Shown here piece after piece: positions 26,385 to 35,036 of a stretch of 64,000 bases of DNA. The notes beneath the pieces are model-generated. The model was not told where the DNA came from. It saw only the letters and a program-made list of their open reading frames with translations, and did no database searches. Both the position numbers and the translations under genes were made by a program. Source of the DNA: JBGQOG01 sp052113705 (GTDB lineage: Bacteria; Pseudomonadota; Alphaproteobacteria; Rhodobacterales; Rhodobacteraceae); the NCBI RefSeq assembly GCF_052113705.1, contig NZ_JBGQOG010000003.1, forward strand, positions 325,473 to 389,472, written 5' to 3'. The number at the start of each line of letters is the position of its first letter. The first letter of the stretch is position 1.

Positions 26385-26502
26385 GGTCCACGAAAGCAGG
26401 TCGCCGATCTGACTTTGTTTGTTGCCTTTCACGGTGGCGACGAGCGTTGCTGCCAGCCAAACATGCGGATCCACGCCGTTCAGTTTGCAGGTCTCGATCA
26501 GC
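26385..26502 (-). pseudogene. IS66-family transposase, C-terminal remnant
   Basis: The frame LIETCKLNGVDPHVWLAATL and KGNKQSQIGDLLSW matches the C-terminal end of IS66 transposases. Everything upstream is missing, replaced by the IS3 remnant. The 180 bases on its left (26202-26384) may be the non-coding end of the same element; no inverted repeat could be confirmed. Confidence 0.65.
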
Positions 26503-26529
26503 GTGAGCTCCTCCCCGAAAATCCGACAG

Positions 26530-27407
26530 TGACGGAAGCTATGATCTGGCGTCTGCTGGTCTCCAAGAACGAGGAGCTGGCCGTGGCAAACGATTTTTTG
26601 TCATGAAAGCTCAAGCCCTGGACCGGCAAGTGAGGCGTGGGGTGATCGAGACGAACCACCCGCGCCTGTCAGTCGGGGAGCAATGCTGTCTGCTGTCGAT
26701 CTCGCGATCGTCGTTCTACTGCGATCCGAAGGGCGAGGAGGCGATGAACCTCGCCCTGATGCGACTGATGCGCCTAATGCCGATCTACCAGAAGCCCGAC
26801 ACCAGCAGGCCTGCAAAGGGGCACAAGATCTATCCCTATCTGCTCGGCGGGCTGCGGGTTGATCGGCGCAACCAGGCCTGGCGCGCCGACATCATCTATC
26901 TGCCGATGCGCAAAGGCTTCCTCTATCTGGTCGCCATAGTGGATTGGTTCGCCCGCAAGGTCTTGGCCCGGCGTATCTCGAACATCGAGCCATGGGCCGC
27001 CAGTGGTTCGAGGGCCATGGCGAGGGGAAGCCGACTTCTGCATCGAAGCGCTGAACGAGGCGATCCACAAGTTCGGCCCGCCCGAGATCATGAACACGGA
27101 TCAAGGCAGCCAGTTCACGTCCTTCGCCTGGACCGACCGGCTGAAACGGGTCCGCACCCGAATCTCGATGGACGGCAAGGGGCGCTGTCTCGACAACATC
27201 GTCATCGAGCGCCTCTGGCAATCCCTGAAGTATGAATGCTTCTATCTGCACGCTTGGGAGACCGGCTCTCAGGCCAAGGCTGGTGTCAGTCGCTGGATCA
27301 CCTTCTACAACCACCTGCGGCCCCACGCCGCCCATGGCGGACAGCCGCCCGCCGTGGTCAACTTGAACAGCATAGAAACCGATCAGCAGGCACAGGCAGT
27401 AGCTTAA
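26530..27407 (+). pseudogene. IS3-family transposase (orfA tail and orfB), deleted and frameshifted
   Basis: A short orfA tail (ELAVANDFLS, stop at about 26606) overlaps orfB. OrfB starts in one frame with VRRGVIETNHPRLSVGEQC and continues to RKVLARRISN near 26990. It resumes in another frame with ADFCIEALNEAIHKFGPPEI, IMNTDQGSQFTSFAWTDRL and ERLWQSLKYECFYLHAWETG, which carry the later DDE residues. Between NLALMR and LMRLMPIYQ about 30 residues are missing compared with complete relatives. The deletion sits in a run of repeated CTGATGCG-like words, suggesting slippage or recombination. The element cannot make an active transposase. Confidence 0.8.
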
Positions 27408-27449
27408 ATCCGCCGAAAATCTGTCCAAAGATCGGGGAGGAGCTCACAG

Positions 27450-27617
27450 GATCATCGTTTTATCAGGCGCATCACAACCGCACTGCTCGGCTTCAAGGCC
27501 TTCCAGTCTGCGGTTGCAAGGATCGCCGGGATCGAGGCCGCACAGATGATCCGAAGGGGACAGTTCGGCACCAACGGCTTGTCGGCCTTCAAGCAATTCG
27601 CTCTGCGCGCAGCATAG
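27450..27617 (+). pseudogene. IS6-family transposase, C-terminal remnant
   Basis: The frame DHRFIRRITTALLGFKAFQS followed by IAGIEAAQMIRRGQFG and a TAG stop matches the last 55 residues of IS6-family transposases. Nothing upstream of the Asp-His-Arg segment remains. The stretch up to the outer-membrane protein gene (27618-27805) shows no further gene. Confidence 0.7.
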
Positions 27618-27805
27618 CCATGTCCGCTGGTTCAGCTCTCTGCATCTCGCCCGAAAGTCGCGACAGAGCCCTTTTTTCCGGTCTGACCGTCGCCGCCGCC
27701 CTCTGCATGCTCTGGCACAACGGGACCGCCGCCTGAAAGACGCTCCATGGGAGTAGCGGCCCGCCGGAGCTGGCCGCTGACCTTCAGGACAAGATTGCAC
27801 CGCCC

Positions 27806-28912
27806 TCAGAAGGTGGTGGCGAGTGACACCACCAGATCGGCGTTGCTCCGGCTGGAATCAAAAGCCTGATGACGGGTGTAGCGCGCGGTGAAGCGGGTGT
27901 TCGGCGAGATCTGTTGCGACAGACCCAGACCGATGATCGCAAAATTGCGGCTGGTCGTCAGTGCGCTCAGATCATTTTGATATTCATGCTCAATGCCCAG
28001 CGTCACACTCGGTGCCCATTGGCCCATGCCTGCTTCCTTTTCCAGGGTCGCCGTGGCCCAGACCGTGCCGTAGTTTTCAGTATCGCCGACCACCCCGGAG
28101 GATACGGCCCCGAAATTATCGGCCGTCGCCTCCAGCGTGTTATGGGCAAAGTTGGCGCCCAGGACCGGGCGCAGCACCCATTGCTCGGGGATCACGGACC
28201 AGTCGGCAGTGCGGTATTGCCCCTTGAACACCGCCGAGATGTAGAAACGGTCATCGCCCTGCGATTGCGTCAGATCCACCCCCGGCCCAAGCGGCGGCGG
28301 CGGCAGGGGCACGCGGCGGTCAGACTGGCCCCAGGAGTACTGCGCGCGCCCCGCAAAGCCCCAATGATCCGAAAATTTGTGAAGCAGATCCGCCCGCAGC
28401 CCATAGGTGCTGTAGTCGATTGCGCCATCCGATGACACCATGTCGACCTGCGCCTGTTCATAGAACATGCCAAAGGACAGCATCGTATTGGCATTCAGGA
28501 ACCGGGCATATTGCACCGTCAGGTTCTGCACCTTCTCATCATTCTCGACGATATTCGCCTTGTCGTTCTCAAAGACGCCCGTCAGCGAAAATTTGAGAAA
28601 GGCATTCTGCTGCGGCAGCGCATATTGCAGATGCAGCGGCAGGATGAGGGCGGTGCCGTCATTCTTGTAACCCGATGTCGGGGTGCCGGGCGCGGCCAGG
28701 CCCGCCAACTCGGTGCGCGCACGGGTGATCCGGAAATTTGACGTCGCAATCGCATTGTCCGAATAATATTCGTCCAGCAATCCGGCCTGCCCGAGCGTCA
28801 TTTGCCCCTGCACCATCAGCGGCAGCTGATCCATCGGCGGCGGACCCTCCTGCGCGGCCAGCGGTGTGGCCAGCGCCCAGATCCCGGCGGCGCAGATCAT
28901 CCCTCGTTTCAT
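27806..28912 (-). CDS. Outer-membrane beta-barrel protein, phenol-degradation MetA-like (368 aa)
   Basis: A signal peptide (MKRGMICAAGIWALATPLAA, cleavage near AAQ) is followed by a sequence of alternating hydrophobic residues typical of beta strands, ending in Phe (SLATTF), the usual last residue of outer-membrane barrels. The overall pattern resembles the MetA-pathway putative porin family often found with aromatic and hydrocarbon degradation genes. The chosen ATG follows AGGGAGATACCAA. It lies downstream of the MFS gene on the same strand, so the two could be co-transcribed as outer- and inner-membrane steps of uptake. Confidence 0.75.
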   Translation of the reverse strand: MKRGMICAAGIWALATPLAAQEGPPPMDQLPLMVQGQMTLGQAGLLDEYYSDNAIATSNFRITRARTELAGLAAPGTPTSGYKNDGTALILPLHLQYALPQQNAFLKFSLTGVFENDKANIVENDEKVQNLTVQYARFLNANTMLSFGMFYEQAQVDMVSSDGAIDYSTYGLRADLLHKFSDHWGFAGRAQYSWGQSDRRVPLPPPPLGPGVDLTQSQGDDRFYISAVFKGQYRTADWSVIPEQWVLRPVLGANFAHNTLEATADNFGAVSSGVVGDTENYGTVWATATLEKEAGMGQWAPSVTLGIEHEYQNDLSALTTSRNFAIIGLGLSQQISPNTRFTARYTRHQAFDSSRSNADLVVSLATTF

Positions 28913-28992
28913 TTGGTATCTCCCTGATGACATATTGATTTCATTGAGGTTCAGGACGGGGACCTGCCTTCCCCGAAGGGGGTGCAGCCCTG

Positions 28993-30150
28993 TCAGGCGC
29001 CATGCGGCGCTTCGGCCAGAGCGGCGGGGGCATCCCGCTCTGCTAGGCGGAACAGAATGGCCGAGATGAGCCCGATGCAGATGGCGGCCGCGCCGATCGC
29101 GGCAAATCCCGCCATTTCGACCAAGGCACCGCCGATGAAGGGTGCCACCGCCGACCCCGCCATGATCATCGCGGGCGTGGCCGCTGTGGCCCGCCCCGAC
29201 GCATCGTTGCGCGCCAAAAAGCCAAAGACGAAAGTGTGGGTGAAAACCTGAATGGCCGGGAAAAGGATCGCGGCAATCCCATAGGCCGGGAAGAGCGCCA
29301 CCATCATGATCACACTGGCACAGGCCGCCTGTGCCAGCGGCGCCATTTTGGCGACATTCATCGCCTTGAGGCGCTTTTCAAGCAGCGCCGCAGCCATACC
29401 GGGCAGGAGATTGACCACCCCCAACACCACGAGCATCAGCTGAAGTTGGCCCGCGGCAAAGCCATGTGCGCTGCCTGCCTGCACCAGAAAGGAAAACACC
29501 ATCGCCTGAATGAGCGACATGAGCGTGAACCCTGCGATGGCCAGACGCACCCGGCGCGACAGGCGTGCGGGCGACTGAACTTCGGCCCGGCGCTCGGCCA
29601 CGACCGAGGGCATGAACAACAAGGTCATGCCGGCCGCGACCCCGAAAACAGCCGCAATCGCATAAAAGAAGGCATTCGGACCGAAAGCCTGCGTCAGCTG
29701 GGGCACCCCGCCGAGGAAGATCAGCGAAAAGACACCAAACCCCACATAGGCATGGGCAAAGGTGCGGTGCGGATTGGCGGTTTTGCCCATCGTACCATGC
29801 ACCAGCGACAGCGACACGCCGATGCAGATCCCCGCGACCAGGTGCAGCGCGAGGCGCAGTTGCACCAGCTCAACCACTGGCACCGCCAGCATTGAGACCG
29901 CCGCGACGGCATAGCCCAAGGGCGCCAGCCGCCGTCCGTTGGCTCCGCCAAACCGCTGCGCGATCAGCACGGAGGCCGCCACCGCCCCCAGCAAAAACAC
30001 CGAAGGCAAAGCGCCGGCCACCAGCGGCCGATAGCCATAGCCGGAAATCAGCGTGTCGACCCATACCGGCAAAGCAGACAGATCGACCATCCCCGCGATA
30101 TGCCCGATGATGAGCGCCAGGCGCGCAGCCCGCGTCGTAGACTGTGTCAT
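28993..30150 (-). CDS. MFS transporter (385 aa)
   Basis: Twelve hydrophobic segments across a typical MFS length, with a long polar loop in the middle (RRAEVQSPARLSRRV). The conserved loop motif near the start of the second half is weak. The first segment begins LALIIGHIAGMVDLSALPVW. The start was set at MTQSTTRAAR because GATGAGG lies at workable spacing; in-frame starts 15 or more bases upstream are possible. Substrate unknown; the neighbourhood suggests an aromatic acid or related compound. Upstream lies a 430-base region with repeated ATTATC words and a box shared with the extradiol operon. Confidence 0.85.
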   Translation of the reverse strand: MTQSTTRAARLALIIGHIAGMVDLSALPVWVDTLISGYGYRPLVAGALPSVFLLGAVAASVLIAQRFGGANGRRLAPLGYAVAAVSMLAVPVVELVQLRLALHLVAGICIGVSLSLVHGTMGKTANPHRTFAHAYVGFGVFSLIFLGGVPQLTQAFGPNAFFYAIAAVFGVAAGMTLLFMPSVVAERRAEVQSPARLSRRVRLAIAGFTLMSLIQAMVFSFLVQAGSAHGFAAGQLQLMLVVLGVVNLLPGMAAALLEKRLKAMNVAKMAPLAQAACASVIMMVALFPAYGIAAILFPAIQVFTHTFVFGFLARNDASGRATAATPAMIMAGSAVAPFIGGALVEMAGFAAIGAAAICIGLISAILFRLAERDAPAALAEAPHGA

Positions 30151-30580
30151 TGTGTAATACCTCATCCTGCGGTGCCTGCGCCCGCGCAGGTCCGTTTGCG
30201 GCGATGTCGCCGATGTAAACATTCAGATGTTGGGCAGCGGCGCTGGCCGCAGCCCCTGTCACGGCGCTTTGGCCCGCGTTAACGCGGCGCGCCCGCCCGC
30301 CTTACCGGCATGGTCCTGCTGCGTTCATCATCCTGAAAACTCTCATCCCTGACGGCCCCACGCCTCCCTGCGTGCCTCCGGGCCGAATCCCATCTGACAT
30401 ACATAATTATCTCAAATCAAGCATTATTATCACTAAGATGTGTAATATTATCGTTTTACGGAATTATGATGCTCGAAAATGGCTTCAGTGCCGGGTGGGT
30501 GCCGTTGAATTTCCTTGAAAAGGCAGCGCGCTTCTCGTCCTGCGTGACCGGGGATGTCCGACAGGACCCGCGCCGGTATC
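30151..30580. promoter_or_regulatory. AT-rich regulatory region upstream of the MFS gene
   Basis: This 430-base gap has a strikingly A+T-rich core at 30396-30470. ATTATC occurs at 30406-30411, 30426-30431 and 30447-30452, i.e. at 20- and 21-base intervals, about two helical turns each. Overlapping the last copy, the minus strand reads ATAATTCCGTAAAACGATAA (30448-30467). A near copy of this box stands upstream of the extradiol dioxygenase gene. The rest of the gap shows no gene. Confidence 0.5.
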
Positions 30581-31225
30581 TCAGGCGGAGGGGCCCGTCG
30601 GCGCAGGCGCTGACATCGCGGCCATGGCCTTGAGGACCTGCAAAAAGAGCGGAATCGCACTCTGCAAATGCGCTTCAATGGCCTCCGGCCCCGGCGCATC
30701 CCGAAAACCCCACAGGCTGCGCTCATAGAGCCGCAATTCACATTGCGCCTTGAAATGCCAGGCTGCACGGCGGGTGTCGGCGGCGTCGATCCAGCCTTTT
30801 GCGACCATATCTGCCAGTGCCCGCTCGAGAAAATCGATCACCTTGCGGGGGCCGTTTTCGAAATAGATCTCGGTCAGTTGCGGGAAACGCTCGGCTTCGC
30901 CGATCACCAGCCGGTTCACCGCGACGATCGGAGGCGAGAGCAACAACGCCAGATACCGCCGCCCCAGCGCGCGCAAGCTGGCCTCGGCTGTCGGCTCCAG
31001 CGGGAATCTTTCGGCCAGCAGCTGCGCATGATGCGCGCCCGCGCGCTCGACATAGGCTGCGAAAATCTCTTCCTTGGATTGGAAATAGCGATAGAGCGTC
31101 GCCTTGGAGGCCTGCGCCTCGGCCGCGATCATCGCGATGGTCGCCACGCCAAACCCATGCGCCAGAAAGATCCTTCCGGCGGCATCGGTGATCTCGTCCC
31201 GTTTCTTGTCCGTCAGCACCCGCAT
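30581..31225 (-). CDS. TetR-family transcriptional regulator (214 aa)
   Basis: The N-terminal TetR HTH is at about residues 9-55 (RIFLAHGFGVATIAMIAAEA, QASKATLYRYFQSKEEIFAA). A divergent helical ligand-binding domain follows, of the AcrR C-terminal type. It is divergently transcribed from the carotenoid-oxygenase gene with a 99-base shared region containing an 18-base palindrome, so it most likely represses that gene and itself. A much longer open frame continues upstream but is antisense to the oxygenase gene. Confidence 0.92.
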   Translation of the reverse strand: MRVLTDKKRDEITDAAGRIFLAHGFGVATIAMIAAEAQASKATLYRYFQSKEEIFAAYVERAGAHHAQLLAERFPLEPTAEASLRALGRRYLALLLSPPIVAVNRLVIGEAERFPQLTEIYFENGPRKVIDFLERALADMVAKGWIDAADTRRAAWHFKAQCELRLYERSLWGFRDAPGPEAIEAHLQSAIPLFLQVLKAMAAMSAPAPTGPSA

Positions 31226-31261
31226 GCGTCCGACATGCGCGATTTCCGCCGCCGGGTCAAC

Positions 31262-31306
31262 TTGACAGAACGGGGTGAGTCGCCATATCGAAACCATATG
31301 GTATCG
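31262..31306 (+). promoter_or_regulatory. Promoter -35 box and TetR-type palindromic operator
   Basis: TTGACA at 31262-31267 is a consensus -35 box with a weak -10 around 31284-31291. The palindrome CGAAACCATATGGTATCG at 31289-31306 has a perfect 10-base core and one mismatched pair. Placed over the expected -10/start region of the oxygenase gene, it is the best candidate binding site for the divergent TetR protein. Confidence 0.55.
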
Positions 31307-31324
31307 TTTTGGAGGAGAGAACCG

Positions 31325-32815
31325 ATGACCACCCCCTTCCCGAAAACCCCGGAATTTACCGGCTCGCTCTATCGGCCCGCCCGTTTCGAGGGAAAAGTGT
31401 ATGATCTCGAGGTTGAGGGGACGGTCCCCCGTGAGATCTCCGGCACTTTCTTTCAGGTGGCGCCCGACCCGCAGTATCCGCCGATGCTGGGTGGCGACAT
31501 TTTTTTCAACGGTGATGGCGCGATCCACGCCTTTCGGTTCAACGCGGGCAGCGTGGATTTTCAGCGCCGCTATGTGATGACCGAGCGTCTCAAGCGGCAG
31601 CGCCAAGAGCGCGAGGGGCTTTTTGGCATTTACCGTAACAGCTTCACCGACGATGCCCGCGCCAAAGGCGTCAACAGCAGCACCGCCAACACCAATGTCA
31701 TCCTCCACAACGGCAAGCTTTTGGCGCTCAAGGAAGACAGCCCGCCCTATGCGCTCGACCCGATCACGCTCGAGACCGAGGGCCTGTATGATTTTGGCGG
31801 CCAGCTCACCAGTCCGACCTTTACCGCGCATCCCAAATTCGACCCGCAGACCGGGGCCATGATGTGTTTTGGCTATGAGGCCAAAGGCGAGGCAAGCCCC
31901 GACATCGTCTATTATGAGATCGACAAGAACGGCCGCAAGACGCGCGAAGTCTGGGTCCGTGCGCCCTATGCGGCGATGATCCACGACTTTGCCGTCACCG
32001 AGAATTATGTGATTTTTCCCCTGATGCCGCTGACCGCGGACATCGACCGCATCAAGGCGGGGGGCAATCACTTCGAATGGCAACCGCAGCTTGAGCAGCT
32101 CTTCGGGGTTCTGCCCCGCGATGGCGAGGGCAAAGACTTGCGCTGGTTCACCGCGCCCAATGGCTTTCAGGGCCATACGCTCAACGCGTTCGACGATGGC
32201 AAAGGCAAGATCTACGTCGATATGCCGGTTACCGATGGCAATATCTTCTACTTCTTCCCGCAGGCCGATGGTTTCGTGCCGCCGCCCGAAACGCTGTCGT
32301 CGCGGATGATGCGCTGGACCTTTGACATGAAGGCGCCGGGCAATGGACTCACGGTGGCGCCGCTCTCGGATTTCACCTGCGAATTCCCGAAAAGTGACGA
32401 TCGCTATTCCGGCCAACCCTACCGGCATGGCTTTGTGATCTCGATGGACATGCAAAGGCCCTATAACTTCGAGAAGCTCGGGCCGCCGCCCTTCCAGTTC
32501 TTCAACATGCTGTCGCATATCGATGTGAGCACCCAAAAGGCCAGGCACTGGTGGGCAGATGACCAGACCTGCTTCCAGGAGCCGGTGTTCGTGCCGAAAT
32601 CACCCGATGCGCCGGAAGGGGTGGGCTATGTGATGGCGCTGGCGAACCGCTTGCTGGATCAGACGACCGACCTAGTCATTCTGGATGCCGAGCGGATGGA
32701 TGAGGGCCCGGTTGCGACCGTGCATTTGCCTGTACGTCTGCGGATGTCGCTGCACGGCAGCTGGGTGCCCAGCCAAAGCGCGCCCTCTGACCAGAGCTTT
32801 CCGGAAAACGCCTGA
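31325..32815 (+). CDS. Carotenoid-cleavage / lignostilbene dioxygenase family protein (496 aa)
   Basis: A seven-bladed propeller, non-haem Fe(II) oxygenase. The four His ligands can be placed in TAHPKFD, MIHDFAV, FQGHTLNAF and SLHGSWVP, and PREISGTFFQVAPDPQYPP is the usual N-terminal strand. Bacterial members outside phototrophs typically split the interphenyl or side-chain double bond of stilbenes, isoeugenol or related phenylpropanoids to aromatic aldehydes. The ring-cleavage operon downstream encodes an aldehyde dehydrogenase that could take such a product. The ATG follows GGAGGAGAGAACC. A perfect hairpin follows the gene. Confidence 0.87.
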   Translation: MTTPFPKTPEFTGSLYRPARFEGKVYDLEVEGTVPREISGTFFQVAPDPQYPPMLGGDIFFNGDGAIHAFRFNAGSVDFQRRYVMTERLKRQRQEREGLFGIYRNSFTDDARAKGVNSSTANTNVILHNGKLLALKEDSPPYALDPITLETEGLYDFGGQLTSPTFTAHPKFDPQTGAMMCFGYEAKGEASPDIVYYEIDKNGRKTREVWVRAPYAAMIHDFAVTENYVIFPLMPLTADIDRIKAGGNHFEWQPQLEQLFGVLPRDGEGKDLRWFTAPNGFQGHTLNAFDDGKGKIYVDMPVTDGNIFYFFPQADGFVPPPETLSSRMMRWTFDMKAPGNGLTVAPLSDFTCEFPKSDDRYSGQPYRHGFVISMDMQRPYNFEKLGPPPFQFFNMLSHIDVSTQKARHWWADDQTCFQEPVFVPKSPDAPEGVGYVMALANRLLDQTTDLVILDAERMDEGPVATVHLPVRLRMSLHGSWVPSQSAPSDQSFPENA

Positions 32816-32822
32816 GCCAGCC

Positions 32823-32851
32823 CTGCCTGCGGACTCTCTCTCCGCAGGCAG
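32823..32851 (+). terminator. Perfect hairpin after the carotenoid-oxygenase gene
   Basis: The arms CTGCCTGCGGA and TCCGCAGGCAG (11 bases, perfect) enclose a 7-base CTCTCTC loop just after the stop codon. The following T-run is short and displaced (CCCCCTGTTTTG), so termination may be partly factor-dependent. Confidence 0.55.
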
Positions 32852-33219
32852 CCCCCTGTTTTGAAACACAACGGTGTGCCTGCGCGCCCCCGGCGGCGGC
32901 TGACTGCGCACCATGTGCCTGTCGCCGTCGCCCCTCCGCGTGCCCCCAGATACTTGCCCCCATTTGCTCGCTCCAATTGCTGACCCTTCGGCGGTATTTC
33001 AGGGGGCCAGCGTCCTGTAACACGGCATTTCAACCCGACATTTCGATGCCTTTGATCACCCGCACCGGTCTGTAACTGGTCGCGGTGCGCCACCACGCGC
33101 CTGCTGCCGCCCGCGATGAGGCGTCTGACGCCAGCGCGCTCTTTCCATTGGAGGATTGCGTCCCCACGGAGGCCCAAAACCGGGTGGAATCCCCGGACGT
33201 CGCCGCGCGCACCCTCCAA

Positions 33220-33290
33220 TTTACTGACAATAATTTCCGTATAACGATAAAAAAGATACTTTACGGAAATCAAATTACTGATAAACGAGC
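33220..33290 (+). promoter_or_regulatory. AT-rich operator/promoter region of the extradiol operon
   Basis: Within the 506-base gap before the extradiol gene, perfect arms ATTTCCGTA (33233-33241) and TACGGAAAT (33262-33270) enclose 20 bases. TTTACTGACAA lies just before the left arm and ATTACTGATAA just after the right. The stretch 33230-33250 is nearly the same as the minus-strand box at 30448-30467 and has the same orientation relative to its downstream gene. The preceding part of the gap (32852-33219) shows no gene. Confidence 0.5.
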
Positions 33291-33321
33291 ATTTGAAGCA
33301 TACATCCATTGGGAGGAATCA

Positions 33322-34173
33322 ATGAGCGACCACCCCGTCCAGGCCTGCGCCTATCTCCACCATGTGGCCTTCGAGAGCGCCGACCCCGAGCGTCTGGCCC
33401 GCTTTTATGCAGACAACATGGACATGGTTCTGACCAAAGTGTCGGCGGATGAATACCGTTGCGAAGGTCCGCTGCGCCGCTTTGTCGCCGTGAAAGGCGA
33501 AGACAAAAAGCTGGCCTATGGCGGTCTCGCCTGCCGCTCGGAACGTGATCTTGAGACCTATCGCCGCCGCGCCGAAGCGCATGGTGTCGAGGTTCTGGAA
33601 AGCCCCAGCCCTTATTTCCGCGACGGTGCCTTCGCCCTGCGCGACCATGACGGCAACCTGGTCTGCTTTGGCATGGCGAAAGAGGAAACGGTCGCCTACA
33701 AGCCCGGCGTCGAGGGCATCCATGCACCGACCCAGCATTTGACCTTTGCCACGCAAAACCTGCCCGGTTTCAAAGAGTTCTACGTCGACAAGCTCGGGTT
33801 TTTTCTCTCCGACCGCGTGTTGCATGACGATGGTGATCTGGCCACGGTCTTTACCTCGACCAACCACGAGCACCACACCATCGCCTGCTTCAAATCGAAC
33901 CGCACCGGCGTTGATCACCATTCTTATGAAGCGGGGTCGATGGATAACATCAAGAAATTCTGTGACCGCTTCGCCGCCAATGGCGTGCTGCTGACCTGGG
34001 GGCCGGGTCGCCATGGTCCGGGCAACAACCTGTTCGTTTTCTACACCGACCCCGACGGTAACTGGATCGAAATCTCGGGCGAGCTTGAGACGATCTATGA
34101 CCGCGAGGTCATCGACTGGCCGCACCACCCGCGCACGCTGAACAAATGGGGCAACGCGATCTTGCGTTCATAA
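33322..34173 (+). CDS. Extradiol ring-cleavage dioxygenase, VOC type (283 aa)
   Basis: A two-domain vicinal-oxygen-chelate protein of the catechol 2,3-dioxygenase type. The Fe(II) ligands of the C-terminal domain are placed at His139 (TQHLTF), His199 or His200 (GVDHHSYEA) and Glu250 (NWIEISG). It would open a catechol beside the diol to give a semialdehyde or oxo acid. The ATG follows GGGAGGAATC; in-frame ATGs further upstream lack a ribosome site. It is the first gene of an operon with an FAH-family hydrolase, a flavin hydroxylase, a TRAP importer and an aldehyde dehydrogenase. Confidence 0.9.
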   Translation: MSDHPVQACAYLHHVAFESADPERLARFYADNMDMVLTKVSADEYRCEGPLRRFVAVKGEDKKLAYGGLACRSERDLETYRRRAEAHGVEVLESPSPYFRDGAFALRDHDGNLVCFGMAKEETVAYKPGVEGIHAPTQHLTFATQNLPGFKEFYVDKLGFFLSDRVLHDDGDLATVFTSTNHEHHTIACFKSNRTGVDHHSYEAGSMDNIKKFCDRFAANGVLLTWGPGRHGPGNNLFVFYTDPDGNWIEISGELETIYDREVIDWPHHPRTLNKWGNAILRS

Positions 34174-34183
34174 GGAGAGTGCC

Positions 34184-35035
34184 ATGAAACTTCTGAGTTT
34201 TCTGCGCGAGGGGCGTACCGGATTTGGCGCGGTGGTCGCGGGGGGCGTGGTCGATCTGACCGGCTTTGGCGGCGCGAGATCGTTGAAAGAGGCGCTGGCC
34301 GCAGGCCTGTTGGGCAAGATGGCGCAAGAGATTGACGGACGCGGTCCGGGGCTGTCGATGTCCGACATCACCTTTCTTCCGGTCATTCCGGATGCGGGCA
34401 AGATCCTCTGCATCGGCCTGAACTACCTCAAGCACAAACAGGAGACCGGGCGTCCGGATGTCGAACACCCGACGGTGTTCACCCGCTATGCCGACAGCCA
34501 GGTCGGCCATTTGCAGCCCTTGGTGAAACCTGCCGTCTCCGAGCGTTTTGATTATGAAGGCGAGATGGCTGTCATCATCGGCAGACCGGGCCGCAACATC
34601 CCCGAGGAACGCGCACTGGAGCATGTGGCGGGCTATGCCTGCTACAACGACGGCAGTGTCCGCGACTGGCAGCGTCACACGATGCAGTTCACACCGGGCA
34701 AAACCTTCCCCGGCACCGGCGCTTTCGGCCCCTGGATGGTCACGGCCGATGAGGTGGGCGATTACCGCAATCTGCCGATCCAGACCCGCCTGAACGGCCA
34801 GGTGATGCAGGATGCGACACTGTCGGATCTGTTGTTCCCGCTGGAACGCCTGATCGCCTATTGCTCCACCTTCACCCCGCTGGCGCCGGGCGATGTCATC
34901 GTCTCGGGCACGCCGGGCGGCGTCGGCGACAAACGCAATCCGCCCGTCTACATGGTCCCCGGCGACAGGGTCGAGGTTGAGATCGGGATGCTCGGCACAT
35001 TGGTCAATCCGGTCGTCGCGGAAGGTGGCCTGTAA
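34184..35035 (+). CDS. Fumarylacetoacetate hydrolase family protein (283 aa)
   Basis: FAH-fold protein with metal ligands in YEGEMAVIIG (two Glu) and NDGSVRDWQ (Asp). The segments GKTFPGTGAFGPW and VIVSGTPGGVGDKRNPP are hallmarks of this family. In meta-cleavage pathways members act as 2-hydroxypentadienoate-type hydratases, decarboxylases or C-C hydrolases on the ring-fission product. It starts ten bases after the extradiol gene with an AAGGAGAG site, so it probably handles the next step. Confidence 0.9.
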   Translation: MKLLSFLREGRTGFGAVVAGGVVDLTGFGGARSLKEALAAGLLGKMAQEIDGRGPGLSMSDITFLPVIPDAGKILCIGLNYLKHKQETGRPDVEHPTVFTRYADSQVGHLQPLVKPAVSERFDYEGEMAVIIGRPGRNIPEERALEHVAGYACYNDGSVRDWQRHTMQFTPGKTFPGTGAFGPWMVTADEVGDYRNLPIQTRLNGQVMQDATLSDLLFPLERLIAYCSTFTPLAPGDVIVSGTPGGVGDKRNPPVYMVPGDRVEVEIGMLGTLVNPVVAEGGL

Positions 35036-35036
35036 C

